From positions 1 through 27,170 of the forward strand of contig CAYTFZ010000027.1 of NCBI GenBank assembly GCA_964437215.1: DNA of 27,170 bases, written 5' to 3'. The position numbers were made by a program, and so were the translations under genes. The notes below the pieces were generated by a model. That model saw nothing but the letters and a program-made list of their open reading frames with translations. It was not told where the DNA came from and did not search any database. Of this stretch, positions 15,499 through 22,250 are shown in pieces. Source of the DNA: JAAYAN01 sp964437215 (lineage in GTDB: Bacteria; Bacteroidota; Ignavibacteria; Ignavibacteriales; Melioribacteraceae). The stretch's first letter is position 1. Every line of letters begins with the position of its first letter.

Positions 15499-16247
15499 CA
15501 TCCGGAAAAATTAAATTGGCAAAGGAAGCTCTTATTGATCAAAAAGAAGTTTTTGGTGATTTACTTTACGGAAAAATAGCTATGCCTGTTAAAAAAAAGG
15601 CTGTTTTAGCAGAAGAAGGATTGCTTGACAGCGGAAATAAAGAAAAATCAATTGACACAGTATCATTTAATAATGAAATATTTAAATCTGTTAATACTCT
15701 CGAAGAATTTAATTCATTAATTAATGGATGTAAAAAATGTTCTCTTGGCAACACACGCATAAAATTTGTTTTCGGTACAGGAAATCCTGACGCAAATCTT
15801 TTGGTAATAGGCGAAGCACCCGGAGCAGATGAGGATATTCAAGGTGAACCTTTTGTGGGCAGAGCCGGTAAATTGTTGACCGATATTCTTTTAGCAATTC
15901 AGTTTAAGCGGGAAGAAGTTTTTATTGCAAACATTTTAAAATGCCGTCCGCCTAACAACAGAAATCCTTTACCAGCCGAGATGGAGCAGTGTCTTCCTTA
16001 CTTATATAAACAAATTGAATTAATTAAACCCAAAGTAATTTTATGCTTAGGTTTGGTTGCCGCAAATTCATTGCTTAAAAACAAATTAAGTCTTACCCAG
16101 ATGCGCGGAAACGTTTACGAATTAAATGGAGTGAAAGTAGTGGTTACTTATCATCCCGCTGCTTTATTACGTAATCCCGGGTGGAAAAGAGGATGCTGGG
16201 AAGATGTTCAGAAATTGAGAAATTTATATGATGAGTTAGTATCTTAA
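15495..16247 (+). CDS. family 4 uracil-DNA glycosylase
   Basis: A 250-residue DNA-repair enzyme that removes uracil from DNA. Four cysteines (79, 82, 150, 166) have the spacing of the [4Fe-4S] ligands of family 4 UDGs. Motif GEAPGADEDIQGEPFVGRAG (about 106-125) and the later TYHPAALLRNP match the uracil-binding and catalytic motifs. The first 70 residues are not part of the core; some family 4 members from bacteria have such an extension. The ATG overlaps the coaBC stop (ATGA), so translation is likely coupled, and dnaB follows after 4 bases. Confidence 0.93.
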   Translation: MTSGKIKLAKEALIDQKEVFGDLLYGKIAMPVKKKAVLAEEGLLDSGNKEKSIDTVSFNNEIFKSVNTLEEFNSLINGCKKCSLGNTRIKFVFGTGNPDANLLVIGEAPGADEDIQGEPFVGRAGKLLTDILLAIQFKREEVFIANILKCRPPNNRNPLPAEMEQCLPYLYKQIELIKPKVILCLGLVAANSLLKNKLSLTQMRGNVYELNGVKVVVTYHPAALLRNPGWKRGCWEDVQKLRNLYDELVS

Positions 16248-16251
16248 AATT

Positions 16252-17673
16252 ATGCAGGAAAGAAATTCGGATATAGAAAAACTTAACACGGCAGCACGTA
16301 AACCTCCGGCAGACCCGATGGTTGAAAGGACGGTTCTTGGCGCTATGCTGCTTGAAAAAAATGCGGTGCCGAAAGTTATAGAGATATTAAGACCAGAATG
16401 CTTTTATGATGAAAAAAACCGTATAGTGTTTCAAGGGATGCTTTCTTTGTTTGAGGCAAATGAGCCGATAGATGCAGTTTCTTTATACGATGAACTGAAA
16501 AAAAATAATAATCTTCAGAATATTGGCGGTCCGGCCTATTTAAGCAGACTTACAGATGATGTTTCTTCAGCAGCAAATGTCGATTATCACGCGAAAATAA
16601 TTCTTGAAAAGTGGATATTGCGTGAATTGATCTCTACATCAATATCTATTGCAGATTCGGCATATCAAGGCAATGAAGATGTTTTTGATATTCTCGACGG
16701 CGCAGAAAGAGATATATTTAATATTACGGAAAAGGGCTTAAAAGAATCATATAAATCGATGGACAAAGCCGTTAAAGAGGCCATTGAACACATTGAAGCT
16801 ATACATTCGCAAAAACTCAGCAACTATTCTGTTATGACAGGGCTTGCAACACTGGATAATATTCTTGGCGGATTTCATAAAACCGACTTAATTATTATTG
16901 CCGCCCGTCCGTCTATGGGAAAAACAGCATTTGCCTTATCCGTTGCCCGCAATGCAGCAATTGATTATAAAGTACCTATTGCAATATTCAGTCTTGAAAT
17001 GGCAACAATACAATTAGTAACACGTTTAATTTGCGCAGAAGCAAAAATTGATGCTCACAGCGTGCGAACCGGAAGATTTAAAGCAGAGGAAGGTTCAAGA
17101 ATCAGTAAAACTGCTCATCGTTTAAGTAAAGCTCCTATTTACATCGATGATACTCCGGCTCAGACAGTTCTTGAAATACGCGCAAAGTGCAGGAGGCTTA
17201 AGCACGAAAAAGGCGTTGGAATGATTATTATTGATTATCTTCAGTTAATGTCATCATCAGGAAGGGTTGAAAGCAGAGAAAGAGAAATCTCCAACATCTC
17301 ACGCTCGCTTAAAGCTTTGGCTAAAGAGCTGGGCATTCCTGTAATTGCTCTTTCGCAGCTTAACAGAGCAGTTGAAAGCCGAAACGATAAACGGCCGATG
17401 CTCTCAGACCTTCGCGAATCCGGTTCAATAGAGCAGGATGCGGATGTTGTACTTTTTCTTTACAGACCCGAAGTTTACGGAATAACGCAAGACCAGGATG
17501 GAAATTCCACGGCAGGACTTGCTGAAGTGATTGTAGCAAAACAGCGAAACGGTCCCACTGGAGAAGCAAAAGTAAAATTTGTAAAAGAGTATGCTCAATA
17601 CGATAATATTGATGTATTTTTTCACGGTACTCCTGTACCCAAAATGAAACCGGATGACGACTACCCGATATGA
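16252..17673 (+). CDS. dnaB: replicative DNA helicase
   Basis: A 473-residue hexameric helicase that unwinds DNA at replication forks. The N-terminal domain (about 20-120) has VERTVLGAMLLEKNAV. The RecA-like C-terminal domain has Walker A RPSMGKTA (219-226), Walker B GMIIIDYLQLM, and SQLNRAVESR and DLRESGSIEQDADVV. No intein is present, and length is normal. No Shine-Dalgarno is obvious. The next gene overlaps its stop by 4 bases (ATGA). Confidence 0.96.
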   Translation: MQERNSDIEKLNTAARKPPADPMVERTVLGAMLLEKNAVPKVIEILRPECFYDEKNRIVFQGMLSLFEANEPIDAVSLYDELKKNNNLQNIGGPAYLSRLTDDVSSAANVDYHAKIILEKWILRELISTSISIADSAYQGNEDVFDILDGAERDIFNITEKGLKESYKSMDKAVKEAIEHIEAIHSQKLSNYSVMTGLATLDNILGGFHKTDLIIIAARPSMGKTAFALSVARNAAIDYKVPIAIFSLEMATIQLVTRLICAEAKIDAHSVRTGRFKAEEGSRISKTAHRLSKAPIYIDDTPAQTVLEIRAKCRRLKHEKGVGMIIIDYLQLMSSSGRVESREREISNISRSLKALAKELGIPVIALSQLNRAVESRNDKRPMLSDLRESGSIEQDADVVLFLYRPEVYGITQDQDGNSTAGLAEVIVAKQRNGPTGEAKVKFVKEYAQYDNIDVFFHGTPVPKMKPDDDYPI

Positions 17674-18515
17674 GAAAACTAATTTATTTATTCGTATTTA
17701 TTTGCTGTATTTATCCACAGGCTGCTTATACCGAGCAGGATTCAATTAATTTTACTTATATTATGCAATATGCCCAAGAGCAAAAAATGGACACCCTTCC
17801 GTTGAATGAAATTGTGGCAAAAATCGGTTCTTTTTTTATAGGAAGCGACTATCATATATCTCCCATTGAACCTGAAGGAGATGAAGAAAATCTTGTTGTA
17901 CATCTTACAGGATTTGATTGTTACACGCTTGTTGAAACAAGTCTTGCATCTGCCAGAATGATAAAATCCGGGAAAAGAACTTTTTTTGAGTTTATAGAGG
18001 AGCTTAAAAAAATACGTTACAGAGGCGGAGAATTAAACGGATATACCTCGCGTCTGCATTATTTCAGCGACTGGATATTTGATAATTCGGCAAGAGGAAT
18101 AGTTGAAGATATAACCAAGAAAAACGGGGGCAGCCGCTTCAATAAGCGTATTTATTTTATGGGAAGCAATCCTGATAAATATTTGCACCTTGAAAATCCA
18201 GAAAATCATAAATCTATCAAAGAAATTGAAAAGACGATTAATCGCAGAGATTACTATTTCGTACCTAAAGAAAAATTAAAGTTTTACGAAAAAAAAATAC
18301 CAAACGGAACAATAATAGGCATTACTACAAATATTAACGGACTTGATATTTCGCATACAGGTATTGCAATAAGGAAAGAAGACAAAAAATTATATTTTTT
18401 ACATGCTCCTTCCGGGGGTAAAAAAATACAAATTACGCAAATGCCTTTAGCCGAATATCTGAAAAGAAATAAAACTCAAACCGGCGTTATGCTTGCATTT
18501 CCGCTGGAACCTTAA
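17670..18515 (+). CDS. secreted PF07313 (DUF1460)-like protein
   Basis: A 281-residue protein with a signal peptide (about residues 3-20, ending QAAYTE). The mature part has FDCYTLVETSLA with Cys84, ISHTGIAI with His229 and LHAPSGGK with His245. This Cys-His pattern matches PF07313 (DUF1460), relatives of papain-like NlpC/P60 cell-wall hydrolases, some of which are annotated as N-acetylmuramoyl-L-alanine amidase-like. The likely target is peptidoglycan in the periplasm, inferred from the family. The ATG overlaps the dnaB stop (ATGA), which is an unusual partner. Confidence 0.85.
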   Translation: MRKLIYLFVFICCIYPQAAYTEQDSINFTYIMQYAQEQKMDTLPLNEIVAKIGSFFIGSDYHISPIEPEGDEENLVVHLTGFDCYTLVETSLASARMIKSGKRTFFEFIEELKKIRYRGGELNGYTSRLHYFSDWIFDNSARGIVEDITKKNGGSRFNKRIYFMGSNPDKYLHLENPENHKSIKEIEKTINRRDYYFVPKEKLKFYEKKIPNGTIIGITTNINGLDISHTGIAIRKEDKKLYFLHAPSGGKKIQITQMPLAEYLKRNKTQTGVMLAFPLEP

Positions 18516-18519
18516 TATT

Positions 18520-19404
18520 ATGAAAAAGAAAATATTATTAACCGGCGGCGGCGGATTGCTCGGACAGTATCTTAATTTACATCTGTCATCCCAAAATCTT
18601 CTTACACTTTACTATAATAATCCGGGCAATTGTCTTCAGTTTAATTCAGCAAAACTTAATCTTACCGATGTAGATTCGATTAAGAAAACATTCGATGACT
18701 TCAAACCTGATATTGTTGTTCATACTGCGGCTGTTTCGCGGCCGGAAATTGCTGAAAAAATGGATCATAAAGAAGTATACTCAATTAATGTTGGTGTTAC
18801 GCATAATCTCGCCCTCCTTTGCGCTGAATATAATTCGAGACTTATTTACACTTCAACTGATCTTGTTTATGCCGGTTACAGGGGACAAATGCTTAAGGAA
18901 GATGCAAAACTGATTCCTGTTTCGCTTTATGCCGAAACAAAATTGATGGGCGAAGTGAAAGTAAAAGAAACTTTTGATAATTACATTATTTTACGGACTT
19001 GTCTTCTTTATGGGATGGGCTTAAATCATTCCGAAAATAATTTTCATAAAATGTATTTTTCTCTTAAAAACGGAAAAACAGTAAATTTATTTACAGATCA
19101 GTACCGTACGCCTTTATCGCTTTTTGAAGCTGCAAGAATTATAAACAAATTATGCGAATTGGATATTAAAAAAGAAACATTTAATTTTGGCGGAAAAGAA
19201 CGAGTAAACAGGTTTGAACTCGGGGAAATTTTATGCGAGGAATCAGGATTAAATAAAGAATTGTTAAATCCCGTAAAAATGAAAGAAATACCAGGTATTT
19301 ATAAAGTTGAAGATGTCTCTCTTAATTGCGATAAACTTGACAATTTGGGGATAAAAAGACTTTCGGTAAGAGAGTCCGTAAGAGAAATTCTTAAAAATCT
19401 TTAA
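18520..19404 (+). CDS. RmlD-like SDR sugar-nucleotide reductase
   Basis: A 294-residue short-chain dehydrogenase close to dTDP-4-dehydrorhamnose reductase. Signatures are TGGGGLLG (8-15), TSTDLVYAG with the catalytic Ser/Thr, and YAETK with the Tyr/Lys pair. The pattern PLSLFEAARIINKL and the NFGGKERVNRFELG region fit RmlD-like enzymes. No rmlA/B/C genes are nearby, so the exact substrate is open. The ATG at 18520 is chosen over an ORF start at 18493 because it follows the previous stop by 4 bases and gives the canonical N-terminus; GGAA at 18506 may serve as ribosome-binding site. It overlaps the end of the convergent 97-residue gene. Confidence 0.82.
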   Translation: MKKKILLTGGGGLLGQYLNLHLSSQNLLTLYYNNPGNCLQFNSAKLNLTDVDSIKKTFDDFKPDIVVHTAAVSRPEIAEKMDHKEVYSINVGVTHNLALLCAEYNSRLIYTSTDLVYAGYRGQMLKEDAKLIPVSLYAETKLMGEVKVKETFDNYIILRTCLLYGMGLNHSENNFHKMYFSLKNGKTVNLFTDQYRTPLSLFEAARIINKLCELDIKKETFNFGGKERVNRFELGEILCEESGLNKELLNPVKMKEIPGIYKVEDVSLNCDKLDNLGIKRLSVRESVREILKNL

Positions 19405-19694
19405 TGAGAAAGATTTTTACTGCTTATCTTTTGTTTTAATATTGTAGTAAGTTTAATTGTAAGCATTAAAAAAAAGAAAATGCTTGCAAGAATCAAACCT
19501 CTTCCGATATAATCAATTCCTTTACCTTGAATAAAAATCTGGCTGAATTGGGTAAATAATAGCGTAAAAGCAAAAGTAATAATGAATAAAACCCCGGCAG
19601 GGATAAGCGGTTTAATCATTGTTCTGAAAGAAGGCATGCTTTTATCTTTCAGTTTTTCGGAGTTTGTCGACGATATTATAACAGGTTCATTCAT
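19401..19694 (-). CDS. small two-TM membrane protein, unrecognised
   Basis: A 97-residue protein with a polar N-terminus, two hydrophobic segments (about residues 32-51 and 65-84) joined by a short loop, and a basic C-terminus. I do not recognise a family. Its stop overlaps the end of the convergent RmlD-like gene by 4 bases. No Shine-Dalgarno is seen, but the ATG is followed by a regular frame. Upstream DNA has two perfect 12-bp palindromes. It is probably a real gene, not certain. Confidence 0.5.
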   Translation of the reverse strand: MNEPVIISSTNSEKLKDKSMPSFRTMIKPLIPAGVLFIITFAFTLLFTQFSQIFIQGKGIDYIGRGLILASIFFFLMLTIKLTTILKQKISSKNLSH

Positions 19695-19715
19695 TTATGT
19701 AATTAAAATTTAATT

Positions 19716-19727
19716 TTACCCGGGTAA
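19716..19727. promoter_or_regulatory. 12-bp palindrome TTACCCGGGTAA
   Basis: A perfect inverted repeat centred 22-33 bases upstream of the minus-strand ATG at 19694. It is a candidate operator; no regulator is assigned. Confidence 0.3.
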
Positions 19728-19753
19728 GTTACCATTAAAGATTTTAATTAGTT

Positions 19754-19767
19754 ATGATTTAAATCAA
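19754..19767. promoter_or_regulatory. FNR/CRP-like box ATGATTTAAATCAA
   Basis: The core TGATTTAAATCA is a perfect 12-bp palindrome. The 14-mer matches the FNR consensus TTGATnnnnATCAA at nine of ten fixed positions. It lies between the divergent small genes at 19694 (-) and 19860 (+), about 60-75 bases from the first and about 95 from the second. AT-rich DNA makes such matches moderately frequent, so this is a candidate. Confidence 0.3.
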
Positions 19768-19782
19768 CATTTAAAAAAAAAT

Positions 19783-19802
19783 TAAATAGTTCTGACTATT
19801 TA
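19783..19802 (+). other. 8-bp hairpin with TCTG loop
   Basis: TAAATAGT (19783-19790) pairs perfectly with ACTATTTA (19795-19802) around TCTG. No T-run follows, so it is not a standard terminator. It may be an operator or an RNA hairpin. Confidence 0.3.
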
Positions 19803-19859
19803 CGAAATAATTATTGTAAAATTCCGATAATCAACTATTAAAAAAATCGGATTAAAATT

Positions 19860-20234
19860 TTGCCTGTCCCTGAAATAGAATTCAGCGAAAAATTCGGTAA
19901 AAATTATCTTAAATTTACTTTTTACAGTAAGTTGAAAAAAGACGAAGCTGCCGAAGCTATAAAAATTTGGGATGAATATTTTTGGAAAAATAGTGACCAG
20001 AAAATAATTATTATTTGGCAGTGCCTCAAAATAACCGGTTACGAAAAAGGCGCAAGAGAGATTTGGCAAAAAGCGTTAAAAAAAATGAGTGACAGAATAG
20101 AAGAAATATGGGTAATAACAAATTCCAGCGTGATAAGAATGGGTGCATCGCTTATATCGTTGTTTGTTGAATACCCAATTAAAATTGTATCAACAGAAAA
20201 TGAAATTTACGAAAATATTAAAAATAACAAATAG
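19860..20234 (+). CDS. small SpoIIAA/STAS-like protein
   Basis: A 124-residue soluble protein with the strand-helix pattern of SpoIIAA-like/STAS folds: a beta strand (LKFTFYS), the KIIIIWQCLKITGYEKGAREIWQKAL stretch and the RIEEIWVITNSSVIRMGASLISLF strand-helix unit, then IKIVSTENEIYENI. Family members act as phospho-regulated or lipid-binding switches; no partner is visible here. The start is TTG at 19860, the first usable start codon in frame, with a weak GGAT upstream; no ATG is available near the N-terminus. It faces gatB convergently. Fold call is moderate. Confidence 0.55.
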   Translation: MPVPEIEFSEKFGKNYLKFTFYSKLKKDEAAEAIKIWDEYFWKNSDQKIIIIWQCLKITGYEKGAREIWQKALKKMSDRIEEIWVITNSSVIRMGASLISLFVEYPIKIVSTENEIYENIKNNK

Positions 20235-20244
20235 TTTAAATGAG

Positions 20245-21687
20245 CTATTTCAGTGCATTTAATTTATTCCTGAGTATTTCATTAACAACTGCCGGATTAG
20301 CTTTCCCTTTTGTTTCTTTCATTATTTGTCCTACAAAAAATCCCAGTACTTTTTCTTTTCCGCTTAAATATTCCTGTACCTGATTTGGGCTAGATGAAAT
20401 AATTTTATCCACGGCTTCTTCTATCGCACCTGTATCTGTAATCTGAACAAGATTTTTCTCTTTTACAATTATTTCCGGGTCTCTGCTGTCTTTTAAAAGT
20501 TCTGGGAAAACATCTTTTGCTATTTTTCCGCTGATAACATTTTTATTTATTAAATTAATTAATTTTCCAAGATTTTCAGGTGAAACAGGGAAGTCTGTAA
20601 TTTCAATTTTCTCTTCCTTCATTGTTTTTAGAACTTCTCCCATAACCCAGTTGCTGGCTGATTTAAAATCATTTGTTTCTTTAAGAACGCCTTCATAATA
20701 GTCGGCAAGCTCTTTTTGACCAGTAAGTATTTCAGCATCGTAAGCGGGAAGTTTGTATACTTCAATAAATCTTGCTTTACGGGCATCCGGCAATTCAGGC
20801 AGGGAATCGGATATTTGTTTTTCCCATTCCTCACTTATAATTGTTGGAATAAGATCGGGATCGGGGAAGTAACGGTAATCGTGAGCTTCTTCTTTGCTTC
20901 GCATTGATGCAAGTTTATTGGTATCTGCGTTGAAAAGAAGAGTTTCCTGTACAATTCTGCCGCCCTCTTCAATTATTTCAATCTGGCGTTCAATTTCCAA
21001 GGCTATGGCTTTTTCAACATTTCTGAACGAATTCATATTTTTTACTTCGGCTTTTGTGCCTAATTCTTTCTGTCCTTTCGGGCGGATAGAAATATTTGCA
21101 TCGCATCGGAGAGAGCCTTCCTCCATATTTCCGTCGCAAACACCGAGATACTGCACAAGCTGTTTTATTTTTGTGAGATACAAATATGCATCTTCGGGTG
21201 TGCGCATATCAGGTTCGCTTACAATTTCGATAAGCGGAACGCCGCACCTGTTAACATCAACTAAAGTTTCAGAACCCTGATCGTGAATTGATTTTCCTGC
21301 ATCTTCTTCAAGATGGATACGGGTTATTCCAAGCCGCTTTTCAGTCCCGTCGGCACAGGTAATATCTACAAAGCCTTTTTCGCATACAGGAAGTTCAAAT
21401 TGAGATATCTGATAACCTTTGGGAAGGTCGGGATAGAAATAATTTTTTCGTGCAAAAACGGATTTCTTATTTATGTTGCAATTTGTGGCTATTCCCATTC
21501 TTACCGCATATTCTACAACTTTTTTGTTAAGAACCGGCAAAACTCCCGGGTGACCTAAACATACCGGACAAACATTTGTATTTGGGGGATTGCCGAATTT
21601 TGTAGAGCAGCCGCAGAAAATCTTTGTTTCTGTGAGTAATTGAGCGTGAACTTCCAATCCAATAACAGCTTCGTATTTCGATTCCAT
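20245..21687 (-). CDS. gatB: Asp-tRNA(Asn)/Glu-tRNA(Gln) amidotransferase subunit B
   Basis: A 480-residue subunit of the GatCAB complex that converts misacylated Glu-tRNA(Gln) or Asp-tRNA(Asn) to the correct form. The N-terminus has GLEVHAQL and the zinc-binding cysteines 25, 27, 40 and 43 (CGCS, CPVCLGHPG). The kinase-like core has RIHLEEDAGKSIHD and RCGVPLIEIVSEPDM, and the C-terminal YqeY-like tail ends with NEILRNKLNAL. Length is typical. gatA and gatC are not neighbours. It has an A/T-rich leader without a Shine-Dalgarno site and runs divergently from the CoA-binding gene. Confidence 0.96.
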   Translation of the reverse strand: MESKYEAVIGLEVHAQLLTETKIFCGCSTKFGNPPNTNVCPVCLGHPGVLPVLNKKVVEYAVRMGIATNCNINKKSVFARKNYFYPDLPKGYQISQFELPVCEKGFVDITCADGTEKRLGITRIHLEEDAGKSIHDQGSETLVDVNRCGVPLIEIVSEPDMRTPEDAYLYLTKIKQLVQYLGVCDGNMEEGSLRCDANISIRPKGQKELGTKAEVKNMNSFRNVEKAIALEIERQIEIIEEGGRIVQETLLFNADTNKLASMRSKEEAHDYRYFPDPDLIPTIISEEWEKQISDSLPELPDARKARFIEVYKLPAYDAEILTGQKELADYYEGVLKETNDFKSASNWVMGEVLKTMKEEKIEITDFPVSPENLGKLINLINKNVISGKIAKDVFPELLKDSRDPEIIVKEKNLVQITDTGAIEEAVDKIISSSPNQVQEYLSGKEKVLGFFVGQIMKETKGKANPAVVNEILRNKLNALK

Positions 21688-21779
21688 AAAAAAATATTTT
21701 TTTAATAATTGAAAGACAAAATATAATTAAATATTTTAACAATCAGTAGTTTGAATATTAGAAACAATATGAGGATTTT

Positions 21780-22232
21780 ATGACAGAGCAAAAAAATATA
21801 GAAAAATTTTTTCAACAAAGGGATGTTGCCGTATTCGGTGTATCGCGGTCGTGCAAAAAATTCGGTAATTCAATTCTTAAAGATTTAAAAGTTAAAGGCT
21901 GGAACGTTTATCCCGTAAATCCGAATGCCGGCGAAATTGAAGGGAATAAATGTTATAGTGATGCAGATTCTTTACCGGATGAGGTAAAAGCCGCAGTTTT
22001 ATGCATAAAGCCTGTAGAAACTGAAAAAGCAGTTATCCAGTTGCACCGTAAAGGAATTACAAATATATGGATGCAGCAGGGAGCAGAATCTGCCGAAGCA
22101 ATCAAATATTGTGAAGAAAACGGAATTAATTGCATTTATGACCAATGCATAATGATGTTTTCCGAGCCGGTTGCCTCAATTCATAAATTTCACAGGTGGA
22201 TTAATAAAATTACAGGAAAACTGCCTAAATAA
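21780..22232 (+). CDS. CoA-binding domain protein (CoA_binding_2)
   Basis: A 150-residue Rossmann-fold protein. The segment VAVFGVSRSCKKFGNSILKDL and the later KAAVLCIKPVETEKAVIQLHRKGITNIWMQQGAES match the stand-alone CoA_binding_2 family (YccU-like), whose members bind CoA; the biological role is not established. It ends in a basic helix. GAGG lies 6 bases before the ATG. It lies between gatB and the FAD/Fe-S oxidoreductase, converging with the latter over 18 bases. Confidence 0.88.
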   Translation: MTEQKNIEKFFQQRDVAVFGVSRSCKKFGNSILKDLKVKGWNVYPVNPNAGEIEGNKCYSDADSLPDEVKAAVLCIKPVETEKAVIQLHRKGITNIWMQQGAESAEAIKYCEENGINCIYDQCIMMFSEPVASIHKFHRWINKITGKLPK

Positions 22233-22250
22233 TTCCAGAAAGAAATTTTC

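Noticed and set aside
18493..18519. Upstream ATG as the start of the RmlD-like gene
   Set aside because: It would overlap the preceding gene by 23 bases and add residues before the canonical MKKKILLTGG start; ATG at 18520 fits the family.
20229..20250. AAATAG/CTATTT hairpin between the SpoIIAA-like gene and gatB as a two-way terminator
   Set aside because: The 6-bp stem is AT-only at most positions, the loop is 10 bases and no T-run follows on either strand.
20894..21280. 128-residue plus-strand ORF inside gatB
   Set aside because: The gatB frame is complete with conserved motifs; this is the opposite-strand shadow.
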